NCBI GenBank assembly: GCA_014529385.2
Contig: CM043964.1
Coordinates: 137,773,029 to 137,837,028 of the forward strand
DNA: 64,000 nucleotides
DNA from: Adiantum capillus-veneris
Lineage: Eukaryota > Streptophyta > Polypodiopsida > Polypodiales > Pteridaceae
Direction of reading: 5' to 3'
Shown: positions 9,729 through 22,739 of the stretch, in pieces
Layout of the letters: each line of letters opens with the position of its first letter
Numbering within the stretch: position 1 is the stretch's first letter
Program-made: the position numbers and the translations under genes
Notes under the pieces: model-generated
Seen by the model: only the letters and a program-made list of their open reading frames with translations
What the model was told of the DNA's origin: nothing
Databases searched by the model: none

Positions 9729-10594
9729 CTATAGAGATTCATTACAATAAGCATCCAATGATCGACAAACTATGATGTATTGAAAATGTGGTGGAAGGAT
9801 TCTCACCTTGTGACCTTGTAAACAAGTTTGCACTTGTTGAAGAGCCTCAAAACCCATAATAACCAAATGTTCTCGCACATTACTGAGATTCCAATGCTTG
9901 TTCATTTGGACTGACTCCAAAGCATCATTGGGCATCCTCACTGCAATGTCAAAGATTGCAATAGCGCCGTCTACACTCTGTAAGGGAGTCCACACTCCAA
10001 GCTTGCACATCCAATGATCATAGTGGAATCATATGTAAAAGGAGGTGAGGGATTTCAAATAGCGCATTCCAATACCTGAAGCTCCAACCTTACAACGGTA
10101 TTGCTCCCCATTGTGCATGCCCTCCACAAAACACCAGTCCTCTTCTAAAAGACTTCCTAATTCCTCATAATGCACATCTTTACAAACAAGCATTGTGGTA
10201 GTCTCCACAAATCCAAACTCTTTAAAAATGTGCACAAAACAATGAATAGGCAAACACCAACTCAAGCCCACAGACCTAGAAGCTTTAGAGTATTTCAAAG
10301 AGTTTTGGACATCTATTATCATCTTTTGCTTGAAAGATGCTACCGACCACAAATCTAGCACCGGACACTCTATACTTAATAAGGAAGTTACTTTGATGCG
10401 TTCAAGCGTTCCAAACTCTTGTGTAGAAGTAGGTGCAATATAGGAGCAAGAATAGAAGAAAATCCTTCTTTGAACCAGTTTGGTTGGGCAAAGATGTGCA
10501 AACATTGTTGCTCCAATATCCGCATGTATAGCATTGAATGTGCCGGAGAGACTATGTAGTGGCTGCTCCTCCACCAACGTGGATGGAAATATGA
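9729..10594 (-). pseudogene. Exon blocks of an unrecognised minus-strand gene
   Basis: A minus-strand frame opens after an acceptor (GCATTTATAG) at 10595 and reads FPSTLVEEQPLHSLSG, TMFAHLCPTKLVQRR, LPIHCFVHIFKEFG, LGSLLEEDWCFVEGMHNG to a stop at 10029. A second open block (9729-10003) reads LGVWTPLQSVDGAIAIFDIA and VREHLVIMGFEALQQVQT after a TGTGCAAG acceptor-like site. Whether these splice in frame is not resolved. The content looks like real protein, but I do not recognise it. It may be a host gene fragment or the cargo of a large transposon. Confidence 0.4.
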
Positions 10595-10687
10595 CTATAA
10601 ATGCATGGCAAATCTTAAGTATGAATCAATAATTACATTACACTGTGATTTGACACCTAGCTTTGTATTCTCAAAACATGTACTTAC

Positions 10688-10954
10688 AATGTGTTGGAAA
10701 TTGAGGTGGTTGTTGCAATTGCATGCTTGACATTGAGAAAACATGTTGCACAATGGCTACGGTTCCCTTGTATTTGCGGTTCTTGAAGCCAAGGAGCTTT
10801 CCTTTCCAATGATGATCCAGCTTTGCATGATTCCGCACACGATGAGGGCCAATACCAGATGGTTGCATGTATACCCAAGCACCTGTGGTGAACTCATGTG
10901 GCACCCACTCATCATCTATACCTCTTGTGTTGTGGCATGCAAGTGTGTCACCTC
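10688..10954 (-). pseudogene. Upstream exon of an unrecognised minus-strand gene
   Basis: On the minus strand the frame reads CHNTRGIDDEWVPHEFTTG, AWVYMQPSGIGPHRVRNH, KLDHHWKGKLLGF and YKGTVAIVQHVFSM. It ends at a strong donor, GTAAGTA at 10681-10687. The intron to the next acceptor would be about 85 bases, like the intron at 6.9-7.0 kb. A TGA at about 10955 interrupts upstream reading (KAAKG). The WVY...DHHWKG spacing faintly recalls BAH-type domains, but this is not a firm identification. Confidence 0.4.
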
Positions 10955-11718
10955 ATCCTTTGGCTGCCTTTGCAAAGTAAAGCTGGTCATGGTTGAACAA
11001 ACAAAATTAGGAGGAGGAATAGGACCTTGCTTGTTGCTACAATGTAGATGGAATAAAGTGATAGGAGAAGGTGGTTAACCCTTGGTGTGGCAATGGGAGG
11101 AGAAGGTGGATAACCCTTGCTTGGTGTGGCAATGGAAGGTGGTAGTAGGGGAGGAGAGAGAAGATTCCTTGCTGCATCAATGGAGATGGTGTAGAGAGAG
11201 AGTGTTGGAGTAGAGGATGAGTGTGATGGTTGCAACCAAGGAGGGGTTGGAAAAGGGGTTCTAAAGAGAGAAAATCACTTTTTGCCTAAGGACTACTTTT
11301 GGGGGGGCTCTGGATAGTAAAAAAAGTTTTTTCAATTTTTTTTTTTAAAGTTGAATTTTAGGGGTCTGAGGTACACGTTTTGACTTTTTGAGGTCAAAAT
11401 ATGCTTTTTTGACCATAAAATAGATTTAGGGGGCTTCAAGAAGGTAAGATTTGAGTTTTGAAAATTTTGAAAATTTTGAGATTTTTTCAAAACCGGATCA
11501 AAAAGGACGGAAGTTGGAGGTTCCATATGGCCCACCACCTCCCCCCGCCCCCCCCACCCACCCCACCTTCTCACTAGGTAAGAGCCCATTAAGAAGTGTA
11601 CGACTACTTTGTCCCCCTACATTGTTGAGGGCATAGAGTGTGTCCACCACCCTCTTCTCATTGGCTAGCCTCTAATTAATTTTAATCCCAAAGGGCCCCT
11701 AGAGGGTTCATATTTTTC
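10955..11718. other. No gene recognised
   Basis: Contains two direct copies of a GGAGAAGGTGGATAACCC type block (about 11065 and 11098). An AT-rich stretch at about 11320-11500 holds long T and A runs, and a C-rich patch lies at about 11540-11570. Confidence 0.4.
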
Positions 11719-12334
11719 CTATGCCTTTTTTGACCATATAAGCAAAAGCTTAGCCTCATGTGTGACAATAGCAAAGGCTTACTTTCCATGGGAAACTAAG
11801 CTTCACCTGACCACCTTACTTTGCCATGAACTCATGCGAGTGTGCACGCCTTCATACAAAACTGAGCCGATACCTTTTGCAACTATGCCATTTTTGGCAT
11901 AGTTACAAATGCTTCAATGTGCCTAGTACAACTGAGCTAGCTCAGTTTTATGCATGTGACCATAAACAAGGCTCAATTATCCTAAAAAGTACCAAATAAC
12001 TGAGCCTCGCATGACCAACACATTAGGCTTGTTGGAGCTAGCAGGTGCTTGCCTTTACCAATGCACAAGCAAGGTGAGGTGTTGTTCGGAGCAGAGGCAT
12101 ATTTGATAGCACGGAATGAATAAAAGGCCAATCCCTATAGTGGCATGTAGAGGGAAAAAGGTTGCTATAGAGATGGAGGTTGTACCAAATCTAGCGAATG
12201 GTGATGTATGTTGTGCAAAGGGGAGCCTCGTCAAGAGCAATATAAGAACGCATATAACACCATCAACACTGACACAAATGTTGTAGCCATCAAGCTCTAT
12301 AGTTTCTCAGCACTAGCTGCTATTCAAAAAACAA

Positions 12335-12336
<2 letters not shown>

Positions 12337-12380
<44 letters not shown>
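12337..12380. repeat. (GT)n microsatellite inside R copy A
   Basis: GT run at the site where copies at 34.3, 38.0 and 63.2 kb carry CT runs. Flanks on both sides are shared. Confidence 0.95.
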
Positions 12381-12382
<2 letters not shown>

Positions 12383-12751
12383 TGTGTGCCATTGTAGCAC
12401 TAGACAAAGGTTAACGTCATCTCTCATTGTCTCTTTGTTTGTCATACCTTCTCTCAAGTCAACCATGTCTACCGCCATCAATGTGTCGCTCACGTGTATT
12501 GCGATCTCCATGGGTATAAGCAAGAAGTGCATGTCCATGAAGGGTGGGTGTGAGACATGCCATGGTTGCACTCGTCACTATATGACATGGGGCCCCTCTT
12601 TAGGGAGGATCTATGGCTACAAACACCCACACATGGTAGGGAAAATATGGGTTCTCGGATCTTTTGAGGGTAACCTAGGGATAAACTAGGGAGAATAGTG
12701 AACTAGGATTATAATTTATGTGGGTAAGCCACACCTCCCATGTCATGGTAC

Positions 12752-12818
12752 ACATGATAGTGTGATGGTAAGCCTCCTACCCCAGATTATGGGGATCATG
12801 GGTTCAAATCCATCAAGG
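12752..12818 (+). repeat. tRNA-like segment in R copy A
   Basis: TAGTGTGATGG resembles a tRNA A box (D arm), and GGTTCAAATCC at 12801-12811 is a perfect polymerase III B box within a T-arm-like stretch. The intervening length is tRNA-like. It recurs in copies B, C and D with B boxes at about 34745, 38451 and 63730. It is not a functional tRNA as far as I can fold it. A tRNA-derived SINE captured in the repeat is plausible. Confidence 0.45.
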
Positions 12819-13762
12819 GGAGTAATTGGTGAAGTACATGTGCACTACGGGTGAATTGCACATTTTTCCCCCTCGATCCCAATTCACCTTTAGTTCACTC
12901 CTAGTTCACCCAATGGTCGGATGATGTGGATTGTTCCCATATTGCATCAGATATCAAGAGCCTTAGATCCCTCTTGTCATTTTCTCATATTAAACTGATC
13001 ATTTAATGTGGGAGAATAAACAAAAAAAGGGTTAGAATATAGACATGTGCTTACGGATCTATCTCAACATGGGGCCAATGGTAAAGGGGTCCAAATGAGG
13101 GATGGTCTGTCAAAGAGCAAGGCTAGCTAATCGAGCTTAAAGCCTTTAGGTATAGTTTCATTAAAGACCTCCAAAGGTTGGTGTTAAAAGTCTTTTGACC
13201 TAGGCAAGCTAGGGCTGTGCTTGAGATGGGAACCTGGCCCAAGCTTGAGGTGCTTGTCGTGCTTGCTGACTAAGGTGCTTGAGGTGCTTAATGACTAAAG
13301 TGCTAAGGTGCTCCATGACTAAGGTGATTGAGGGACTTAAGATGTTCCCAAAGTCAAAGCACATCCCTACACACAAGGGGGGGTGAGCCCTCATTGTAGG
13401 AGCTAGAGAGAGAACACACACACCCTCACACAAGTCAAGCCTTGCCTAGTGAAGCAACAGGGACACATGTCAAGTTCCTCGCCATGTTGCCCTCATAAAG
13501 TGCCTAAAGCCTATTGCTTGGCCTCTCAAGGGGTCCAATGATAATTTAGCTAATTTAACTATGTATGCATTTATCAAGTCCTCTCTCTCAAAATGGAAAG
13601 GGACTTGTCCCAAGTCTAGCATGCTTGCTTGATATGCACTCTGCATGTGATTGGCTAGGTTTGAAAGGGTCCAATGAGATTCCATCATCAGCTAGAAGAG
13701 GGGGTCAACAAAGGAAGCTAAGGGCTTACTTGCAAGGTATAACCCCCACCCCACCCCACCCC

Positions 13763-13815
13763 TCCCCCCCCCCCCCCCCCCCCAAAAACACACACACACA
13801 CTCTCTCTCTCTCAC
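13763..13815. repeat. C-tract, CA and CT microsatellite in R copy A
   Basis: Run of about 21 C followed by AAAAACACACACACAC and a short CT array. Copies B (35687) and C (39399) have a C-tract and CA array at the same place. Confidence 0.9.
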
Positions 13816-14320
13816 TGTGTGAAGTGCAAAGTGCAATAGATCAATCTCCTCCTCTAAACTTGTAGAGAAGTTCAGAGACTACACTAACACTCTTGGCTAT
13901 GGAATGCAAATCCAACCAAGAGCCATGCTCCAATGCTTAAGCTTGCCATCTTCTCCACCTTCATTACTATGTTATTATGCATGCTAAGCAAGAAGAGTGA
14001 TGATAAGTGAGGAACTATTTCTTTCTCCTATGAATGTTTCTTCTTCCTCTTCCCTACCCTCATTCCCCGGTATCTCTCTCCACCTTTGAAGATGTTTGAG
14101 CCTTGGGACTGAGGCCGGGGATGGTTGATGTTTTTTCAAAGATTTTGTTATGCTCCTAATGCATGAAGCTTTCCATCTTCATTACATCACCTAGGTCACA
14201 AGGAACGCAAAGATTGTATTGTACCAAGTTTCTCTTGATGGGAGAATCTATAATATAAAAGCCTATACTGTTGTCAAGCTCTCTAAATTCTCTCTCTTGC
14301 AAAAGTATTGTTCATGCCAA

Positions 14321-16300
14321 GTTAATTTAGTATTATGGTTATGTTGCTACCACTCTAGAATAATCCAATCAAAATAGATACAAGGGTATTTTGGGAATTT
14401 TTGAAACTTGAGGGGTATTTTGGGAATTTCCACAAATTAGAAGGTCCATCTTTATATTTGTGAAGTTTCTCTGACAGAAATACAAGGGGAATTAAATAGT
14501 TTACCTCAGCTTTTAGGTACAACATGAATGTTATTGGCATATTGCATGGTTTTCAATCTCTCTTACAAGCAACCCGAGTTGGCACTTGGTGAATGATGTT
14601 GCTATTCTTGTTCATTCCCTCTCCAATGTATTTGGTGTTTGGGTTGTGCAATGCAAACTAAACAAGCGGACTTGTAAGCAATCAAAGAACAACGTTGCAC
14701 TAGAAAAGAGGACAAAAACAAAGGCTTACAATAACCTTACGTTAAGCTAGAAAAAAAAAGCAAGAGAAGTTTCTTTGGCAAAAAAACCTAGGCAACTAGC
14801 ATACATAGCACGGTCATTGTCCTTCACCTAGCAACGTAAAGCCATTGATTACCAAAACATTCTCAGAAACCCGTTGTTGGCTAGAATCCAAAGATGTAGG
14901 TGTGCACCTATAAGATTGGGCCTCCCATCATCACTCTGCCTCACCTCTTCGAGGTAACCTCGGACACTCCTAGCCTCATGAGCTAACCGCTAGCACTCTA
15001 CCTACCAGTAGTGGTTGATGCCATCAAATGAGATCTTGGACTCCTTTTATGAAAGAAATCAGTCACACCAGCCTTGCTCACGCCGTGTCTGTCGAACACT
15101 GGGCACCCATCCCAACGGTGTCATAAACTAGATCCCCTGTCCTATGATCGAGACACAATGTAGGGATAGTCATTCTAAACTTCTTGATGTTGAATACATC
15201 TAGAGTAGCAAGAACATTCATTTCTATGGCCAACAACCATATTAAGTGATAGTGATAGCCATTCTGAAACTTCTTAATTCTAGTTTTTCATTGGTTGCCA
15301 CTATGCATCAAAGTAACTCACTAGAAAAGGAGGTTATATTGTCCTACTAACAACTTTATAAAATCTTCTACTAGCATCTTTTGGAAAGTCTAGTAGGTTT
15401 AAAGAAGGTTGGGATCCAAAAACTAGCTATCCCTCAAAAAGATTAAGATCGTTTCTTGCCACAAGATGCATCCTGAAATAGAATACGACTGCAAATGAAA
15501 GGCGCCACTATCCCATAAAGAAGCTTCCAACCCTAAAGAGGTGAACCATTTTCCTAACTGATCTAAACCCCATAAAGCTCTTCACAATGCAAGAAAAAGG
15601 AGTAGAAATAATGGACATCTCTGAGTCACTAAATCAGCTTGTCGGTGCAGTTAGGATAGAAAAATGTAGGCTTGTAGCCACAAGTGAGTAGATGCACAAG
15701 CTCATCACCACCATTGTTTCCAAGCCCACAAATGACGAGAACTTGATTGTATTTCTACACTCCATATACCTACACATAAGTAGATAAAAGTTGATTGGGA
15801 TGATCAACGTTCACTAATGCACATAGATGCAACGTCTCCTCATTGGTGCTACTCAAAACATGGATCAAAAGCACTTGTTCTATCACCCGTAGAGCATAGA
15901 GGTTGCACAAGAAAACAAAACCATGATATGACAGAGGCATAACATCAAGGACAATTGGGATCACAAACATGTATTATGACAAAGATAATTGATGTAGCAT
16001 TGAGACCTGCAAGTTCTTGAAACCTCTCCACACACAAGAAGTTTCTCACGGTTTCCCTTTTGGGAAAGAGGTACCCTTTCTCTGGTTTTTTCCATAGTTT
16101 TCAACATCATAAGTTTTTGCAGGCTCGGCACCGTGCACCTAGCTAGGTGTGATTGGGGGTAGGGGGTTGCTGATGTCCTAATTTACAATGTGGGAATAAT
16201 TGTGGGAAGGTGTTGAAAGCTTCTGGTGATAGTTGATGAGTTTTATAATAATATTCACAGTCATTGTCGAGATGATTGAGGTTCCTCTTTGCAAGCCTCG
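14321..16300. other. No gene recognised; one repeat fragment
   Basis: 14383-14445 carries GGGTATTTTGGGAATTTTT twice and a 'caaattagaagg' type sequence, matching part of the minus-strand gypsy LTR at 31895-31955, so a small LTR fragment is likely. The remainder holds only short, unconvincing frames such as the minus-strand one at 15770-15970. Confidence 0.4.
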
Positions 16301-16458
16301 CTTTAATTCCTGTTGAAAAGCACCTGGATCGAGAGATTCTTTGGAGATCATGTAAACGCCACCAATTTTAAGTTGTTCAACGTCATTGGAGCATGTAACG
16401 AAAATTTCACCCCCTTATGGCTCGAAAAGATCAAAACTAAAAACCTTGGCTTCACCCT

Positions 16459-17010
16459 TCACATTGTTGAACCTGCAAATATCATAGTTAGTGTGACTTG
16501 AATTTGATAGTCCATAAGCCTTTGTAGCCATTGATCAAAATGTAAAGGGGGCGACAATGATCGAACCCAAGAAAGTACATTTGCTATCATTGACATAGAA
16601 ATAGGCGTTGGTGATATTTGGTTGGAAAGTAGATCCTGTTTGAATTGCTTAGGAAGGATATTGTCTTTATTGGTCACATACATAACATAAATACATATAC
16701 ATAAACCGTATATATTTTTGAGCACATACTCTTTTTTCAAGGAACGCATACATTTCATCTGAATGACTACATCCGAATATTTATCACATATTTTGAAAGG
16801 CTTTACATGGTGGTGGCGATGAGCTCTCTTACTGTGAAGAGATGATGAGCAAGGAGGACAATAAGGAATCTCTTTGTTAAAGCACTCTATAGCAGCCGGA
16901 GCACAATAAAGAAGCTCTTCTTCAAAGCACTGTACAACAACTACATGCAAGCAATTTGCAAGCTCACATGCACAAAACTCACATCCAGATCTGAGTTTTG
17001 GTGCTCTCAA
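16459..17010 (-). CDS. Unrecognised Cys-rich ORF beside a CACTA-like end
   Basis: A 183-codon minus-strand frame beginning MRAPKLRSGCEFCACELANC. It has an internal imperfect repeat (QCFEEELLYCAPA then ECFNKEIPYCPPC) and a basic RAHRHHHVK segment. The Cys/His content suggests metal binding, but no known domain is recognised. The second half is AT-rich with hydrophobic codons and may be intron read-through. It starts about 150 bases inside the CACTA-like end at 17157, as a transposon gene might. Confidence 0.3.
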   Translation of the reverse strand: MRAPKLRSGCEFCACELANCLHVVVVQCFEEELLYCAPAAIECFNKEIPYCPPCSSSLHSKRAHRHHHVKPFKICDKYSDVVIQMKCMRSLKKEYVLKNIYGLCICIYVMYVTNKDNILPKQFKQDLLSNQISPTPISMSMIANVLSWVRSLSPPLHFDQWLQRLMDYQIQVTLTMIFAGSTM

Positions 17011-17033
17011 GTATTTTTAACCCCAACTGTCGA

Positions 17034-17157
17034 TGTCGCTATGTTTGTCGCTATATAGCGACGAATATAGTGATGCTTATAATGACACTTATAGCGACTC
17101 CACTAGTTTTGAGTGTCGCGCAATGAGCGGCACTAATCTTAAGAAGTTGTTGTAGTG
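17034..17157 (-). mobile_element. CACTA-like transposon end with TCGCTATA subterminal repeats
   Basis: Read from 17157 leftward the sequence starts CACTACAACAACTTCTTAAG. It then carries several TCGCTATA / TATAGCGA blocks in both orientations (17037-17096). This is the layout of a CACTA transposon terminus. No opposite end was identified. The element would lie to the left of 17157. Confidence 0.45.
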
Positions 17158-17212
17158 ATAGTCTCCATTAGCTTTCCTTTTCCTTTATCATAGTTTCCTC
17201 TTGTATATAGCA

Positions 17213-18161
17213 TCATGGCCTGCTGTGTGGCCATCTGCTGGGGTCTTGTCTAGCCTTGGGTGTGAGATTGTTCTTCATTCTACTACTGGTCAAGCTGACC
17301 CTGTTGTCTCTTCTAATTCTAATTCTAGTCAGCCTGACTGGTTGACCCAGTGCCTTGTGTAGACTAATTACCCCCAATTGTAGAGTCTGGAGGTGGCTAG
17401 TCATTGTCATCTTGGCATCATCATCACCCTGATGACCAGCTCTTGTGTCTTGGTCTTGGTCCTTATCTTCTTCTTGGTCTTCTTCTTCTTCATCCTCCTC
17501 ATTCAGATTTTGGATATACTCAACCAAGACCTAATTTACAAGTGCATTAGTGTATTGCTCAATTTTCTCTTCTAAATCAGATTTCATTGATTCCAGCAGA
17601 TTTTGCAAATCCTCCATGTTTAGCATAAGGTTCCTCTCTCGGTCGGCAATGTCAACTAGGGATTGATGTATATATTTTTCACTGACTGCCTGCCTCAAAG
17701 TGTGGTGATTAGACATTAAAGACTTATGAACTAACCTCTTATCCTATAATCGACCATGTACCTCAGTAGTAGCTTCTTCAGCATATCTCTTTTTTCTAGC
17801 AAGTGTTGTTTGTCCTTTTGAAGCTTTTGAATGTCATGTTGTTGGTTGGATATCACTCTAGCATCTTGATTTTACTGAATTGCATATTCGAGCAATTTCT
17901 ATCTGATCTTAGTCAAGTCCTCTTAGCTTTCTCCAATTCTTTTTTGATGTTTTGCAACTTCGTCTGGAGGGTTACAACTACCAAGCATGGTGCCTTCTGT
18001 TGGGCCTTGACCAATTGTCCCATGGTATGAAGCATTGTGTTCCATCCAGACATCATTGTTGCTACACAACCATATGCGATAGCCTCCACCTCTTTTTGAA
18101 ATGTTTCATATGTTATGAATGGTGTGGGATATGACATAGTATTCTTATCTAGTTGTTGCAC
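17213..18161 (-). pseudogene. Degraded coiled-coil and acidic protein, possibly retroelement gag-like
   Basis: Minus-strand frames in register give MQQLDKNTMSYPTPFITYET and LQTKLQNIKKELEKAK (17913-18161), then RERNLMLNMEDLQNLLESMK (17531-17716), and then a very acidic EEDEEEEDQEEDKDQDQD run (17213-17527). Stops and shifts separate them. Heptad-like spacing suggests a coiled coil. The function is unknown. Gag N-terminal regions can look like this, but no nucleic-acid-binding motif is seen. Confidence 0.3.
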
Positions 18162-18238
18162 TACGAGTATTGAGTGGTTTTTGTTGTAGGCGCTGCAGGT
18201 GATCTAAGGGAAGTATCATAAGTGAGCTTTAGAGCTCT

Positions 18239-18950
<712 letters not shown>

Positions 18951-18959
18951 TGCCCTAGT

Positions 18960-19800
<841 letters not shown>

Positions 19801-19804
19801 CTAT

Positions 19805-20711
19805 TAAAAATTGAATGCGATAAAAGCCCAATTTTGTATTATTTATTCCATCAAACTCAATGTAATTATTTTTTGGGACTCGATTGAGTTTCCAGATTGT
19901 AACATACTAAATATGAGGATTAGCAATGCCATGGTAGAAAGTAGGAAATGATTCTGATAAGTTTGAACCTCCAAGGCTGAGGTATAAAAGCCAATTTTTG
20001 TAACTTTGAGGGCAACTTTTAAATTAATCAACTTTCAGCTCAACTAAGTGTGCCATGAGTTTTGTGTGAGAGGGTGAGTGATCTTCTTCTACTCTCTATG
20101 CACACTACAAAAGCTACATTGCAAAGGCGTCTTGACCCTCGTGTTAGCAACGACAAGAGCTACACGCCAATGCCAAGCTTGCACGATTTTGGTCTCTTTC
20201 CACAAAGAGCTCTCCCATGAGTTTTGAGGTGAGTTTTCTCTCTAACCGTGCATCCAATTAGTGATTTTTATATGTCATTGTGTCCATGGTGAGTAGAAAT
20301 ACACTTTAGGATTAAACACACTGAGAATCCATGACCTGTAATTTTTGGTATGTCTTCATATGCAATTTTTGCACCAAGTGTTTATAGGTAGTGAGTTGGG
20401 TTAGAGACTTTAGGGTAGTGTCCTTTAGGTGTGTAGAGGTCCTCCCTTGAGTTTCGTGACAATTCAACAACATTAGGTCTTGTTCAGAGAGTGTATCCAT
20501 CGTCAGTAAGATACCTTTTGTGCATACATAGTGTGCTTTGAGTTGGTTTTCCTTGTTGGTGATTGTCAATAGAAGGTCGGGTAGATTATTGACACCCATC
20601 TATTTGTTTCTATTTTCCTATGGGTCAAGCTCCGTCATTGGTTGGCATCTTGTTTGTTGGCCTAGTTCTCACTTTGCTAGCAACTATGAGCAGCGAATAT
20701 GCCCGACAACA
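19805..20711 (+). mobile_element. Gypsy element G2, 5' LTR (outer edge uncertain)
   Basis: It ends CAACA directly before a spacer T and a primer-binding site. It matches the LTR of element G1 (40226-41159) in several blocks: GAGCTAC-CGCCAAT-CC, a 'tttataggtagtgagttgggt' region, and a 'cttgttaggtgagttctc' type end. A TATAAAA box is at 19983. The 5' edge is obscured by the microsatellite, and the sequence is clearly more diverged than between the two LTRs of G1. Confidence 0.7.
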
Positions 20712-20712
20712 T

Positions 20713-20730
20713 TGGCGCCAATGCCGGGGA
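20713..20730 (+). promoter_or_regulatory. Primer-binding site of G2
   Basis: TGGCGCCAATGCCGGGGA lies one base after the LTR end. It matches the TGGCGCC...GCCGGGGA primer-binding sequence of plant Athila/Tat-type gypsy elements, as I recall complementary to a tRNA-Asp 3' end. Confidence 0.8.
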
Positions 20731-21252
20731 TGAGAGCTCTAGGTAGGTGATCTTAGATTAGTCCTACGAGGTGAGAGTTCCTTTGGTTCACTGGAGTCTT
20801 GTTATTTTACTCTAGGTAGGATTCAGGAGTAGGACTCTTGAGAGTTTAGAGAGGTTCTAGGGAGTGTGTGTCTCGCCTGGGTCTTTCTCAATATACAGTT
20901 TTAGTTGGTTTGGTATAGTTGTGACTGCTGGTGTTTACTGGTTGTGGTTGTGTGAAAGTGTTTACTAGTCCTTGTGTGGCAATAAAGTGTGTTTCTACCC
21001 ACAGTTGCAAAACCCCAATGATGAGTAGGAGTAGTTGTAGATAAGACATGTGATTGTAATCTAGAGCTATCCATCATCGAGTTATTTTCTTGTATGCTTG
21101 CTTACATATGTAATCTTTGAAAAGTTGATTTTTAGGGATAAACTACAATAAACAAGCTTCGGTAGACATTTATACATGGTTGAGTGCTGCTGGGCATAAA
21201 AGAGCACAAATGCAAGAGATCTGGATGACAAATCCGTAATTTTTTATTTGTA

Positions 21253-22351
21253 GACATCATACATGTTTGATGTCTTAGGGCCTAGAAGAAGACAAAATTA
21301 GACAAAACAGAATGCACCAGAGTGTTCTAAAGGTGTGTTTTACCCTAAGTTCACCTTGGGACTAAGGTTTCGACCAACATTTGCTCCCCAAAAGACAAAA
21401 GTTGAGTGTGAAAACGGAAAAATAGGAAATTTGAGATTTACTACATATTTTTTCTTTGAAATTTGTAAAAGTGCTTTGGAAGTAGTGATAAAGACTTGGG
21501 GATACATGCGCTTGAGTTTTGGACAATATCTCCCCAGTAGACTTCATACGTGTACGATGTCTCAAGAGTAGATCTAGCAGTCAAACTGGGCATTTGATTT
21601 GACACCCATAGTCTGTATATTATATAGAGCACATACACCAAGTTTCATCTCATTTGGGCATATGAATTAAGTATCCAAACTTTACTATGAGCACTTGTTG
21701 CATGCTATAACATCAAGGGGCACCTAGAAAAGAAGCAAAAATTCATTTTGACAACTTAGACATCATACATGTATGATGTTTGAGAGGCTGGATTTTGGGT
21801 TAAAATGCACATTTTTGTGAACCATTGTGTTTAAAAGCATCTAAGGAGTAGATAGGTCAAGTCCCATTGAATTTGAAGCAATTTAAGGCTAATAGAGACC
21901 AAGACACAGATTTGAGCAAAGTGAATGCTTGATTTGACCATATATAACACAATAGGTGTCAAAATTACATCTTGCAAGTGGCAGTGAGTTTCTTGTGTGG
22001 TGGAGATCCTCTGGAATGAAATTCACTCCATTTTGACCAAGTAGATGTCATACGTGTATGATGTCTCAAGGGAATATTTGGTGACCAGAACTACTAATAG
22101 ATCTTATCAGGGTGTTAAACACCTCAAGGCAAGCCTAAGGACCAAGATTCACCCAATTTGGATCAATTTTGACCTAGTTAACCTCTTGGAGAAGCTGGCA
22201 GTGACCAAGGCCTACATAGGAGAGACTGACCTACCTACAAGGGTTAGAACTTCAAATTGAGCCTCGGTTTGGATTGAAAACAGCAAGGAGAGTGCATGGT
22301 TCAAGTTTTGAGTCAATTTTGAGAGATTAGACATCATAAGTGTATGATGTC
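21253..22351 (+). repeat. Array of five palindromes in the G2 leader
   Basis: Palindromes of 22 bases with arms GACATCATA and TATGATGTC start at 21253, 21540, 21759, 22044 and 22330. Spacings are 287, 219, 285 and 286. Some copies have a mismatch. Diverged flanking words (an 'agtttcatctcatttgg' type block) accompany several copies, so they sit in a degenerate tandem repeat. The same array with a different core occurs in G1. Confidence 0.85.
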
Positions 22352-22739
22352 TACAAACCAGTTTTAGTGCACAAACTGAGAATTTGCTGCTCTAGAAGCC
22401 TTTGGTGATATCCTAGCATTCCATCATATTAGGGTTTGGATCTCATATGAGGATCTTGTCTTTATATACAATAATAAGTGAGGATTACTGATTTGACAAA
22501 GAATTGCAGAGTCAAAGTTTTGTACAGATAGCCAGAACCAAGGACCTTGCAAGTTGGTAATCAGTTGAAATTGCAAAGTACTCTACCAGTTTGAAAAGTG
22601 ACTTGGAAGCAAATGAGGACAAAGAAACAACTGCAAGCAGACTTCTAAGGTAAGAGGTTTGGGTTGATAGTTGTTTGTATAAATAATTTGATGAATTGCA
22701 GAAGGTGTATTCAAAGAGAACAGAGAGTGACTGGAGATC

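Larger units (their letters stand above)
11719..14320 (+). repeat. R-family repeat, copy A
   Basis: Shares its full order of landmarks with copies at 33.8, 37.2 and 62.5 kb. These are: the GACCATATAAGCAAAAGCTT block; a perfect hairpin AACTATGCC-ATTTT-GGCATAGTT at 11881; 'ctcagttttatgcatgtgacca'; a dinucleotide array after TAGCTGCTAT; a tRNA-like segment; a degenerate GACTAAGGTGCTTGAGGTG minisatellite at 13239-13345; a C-tract with CA repeat; and a terminal GTTCATGCCAAGTTAATT. No coding capacity is seen. Unlike the other copies it has no antisense gypsy fragment attached. The family could be LTR-like, SINE-containing or satellite-like. Confidence 0.8.

Noticed and set aside
12752-12818. A functional tRNA gene
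   Set aside because: A and B boxes are present, but acceptor-stem pairing and a clean anticodon arm were not seen. The segment recurs inside a repeat.
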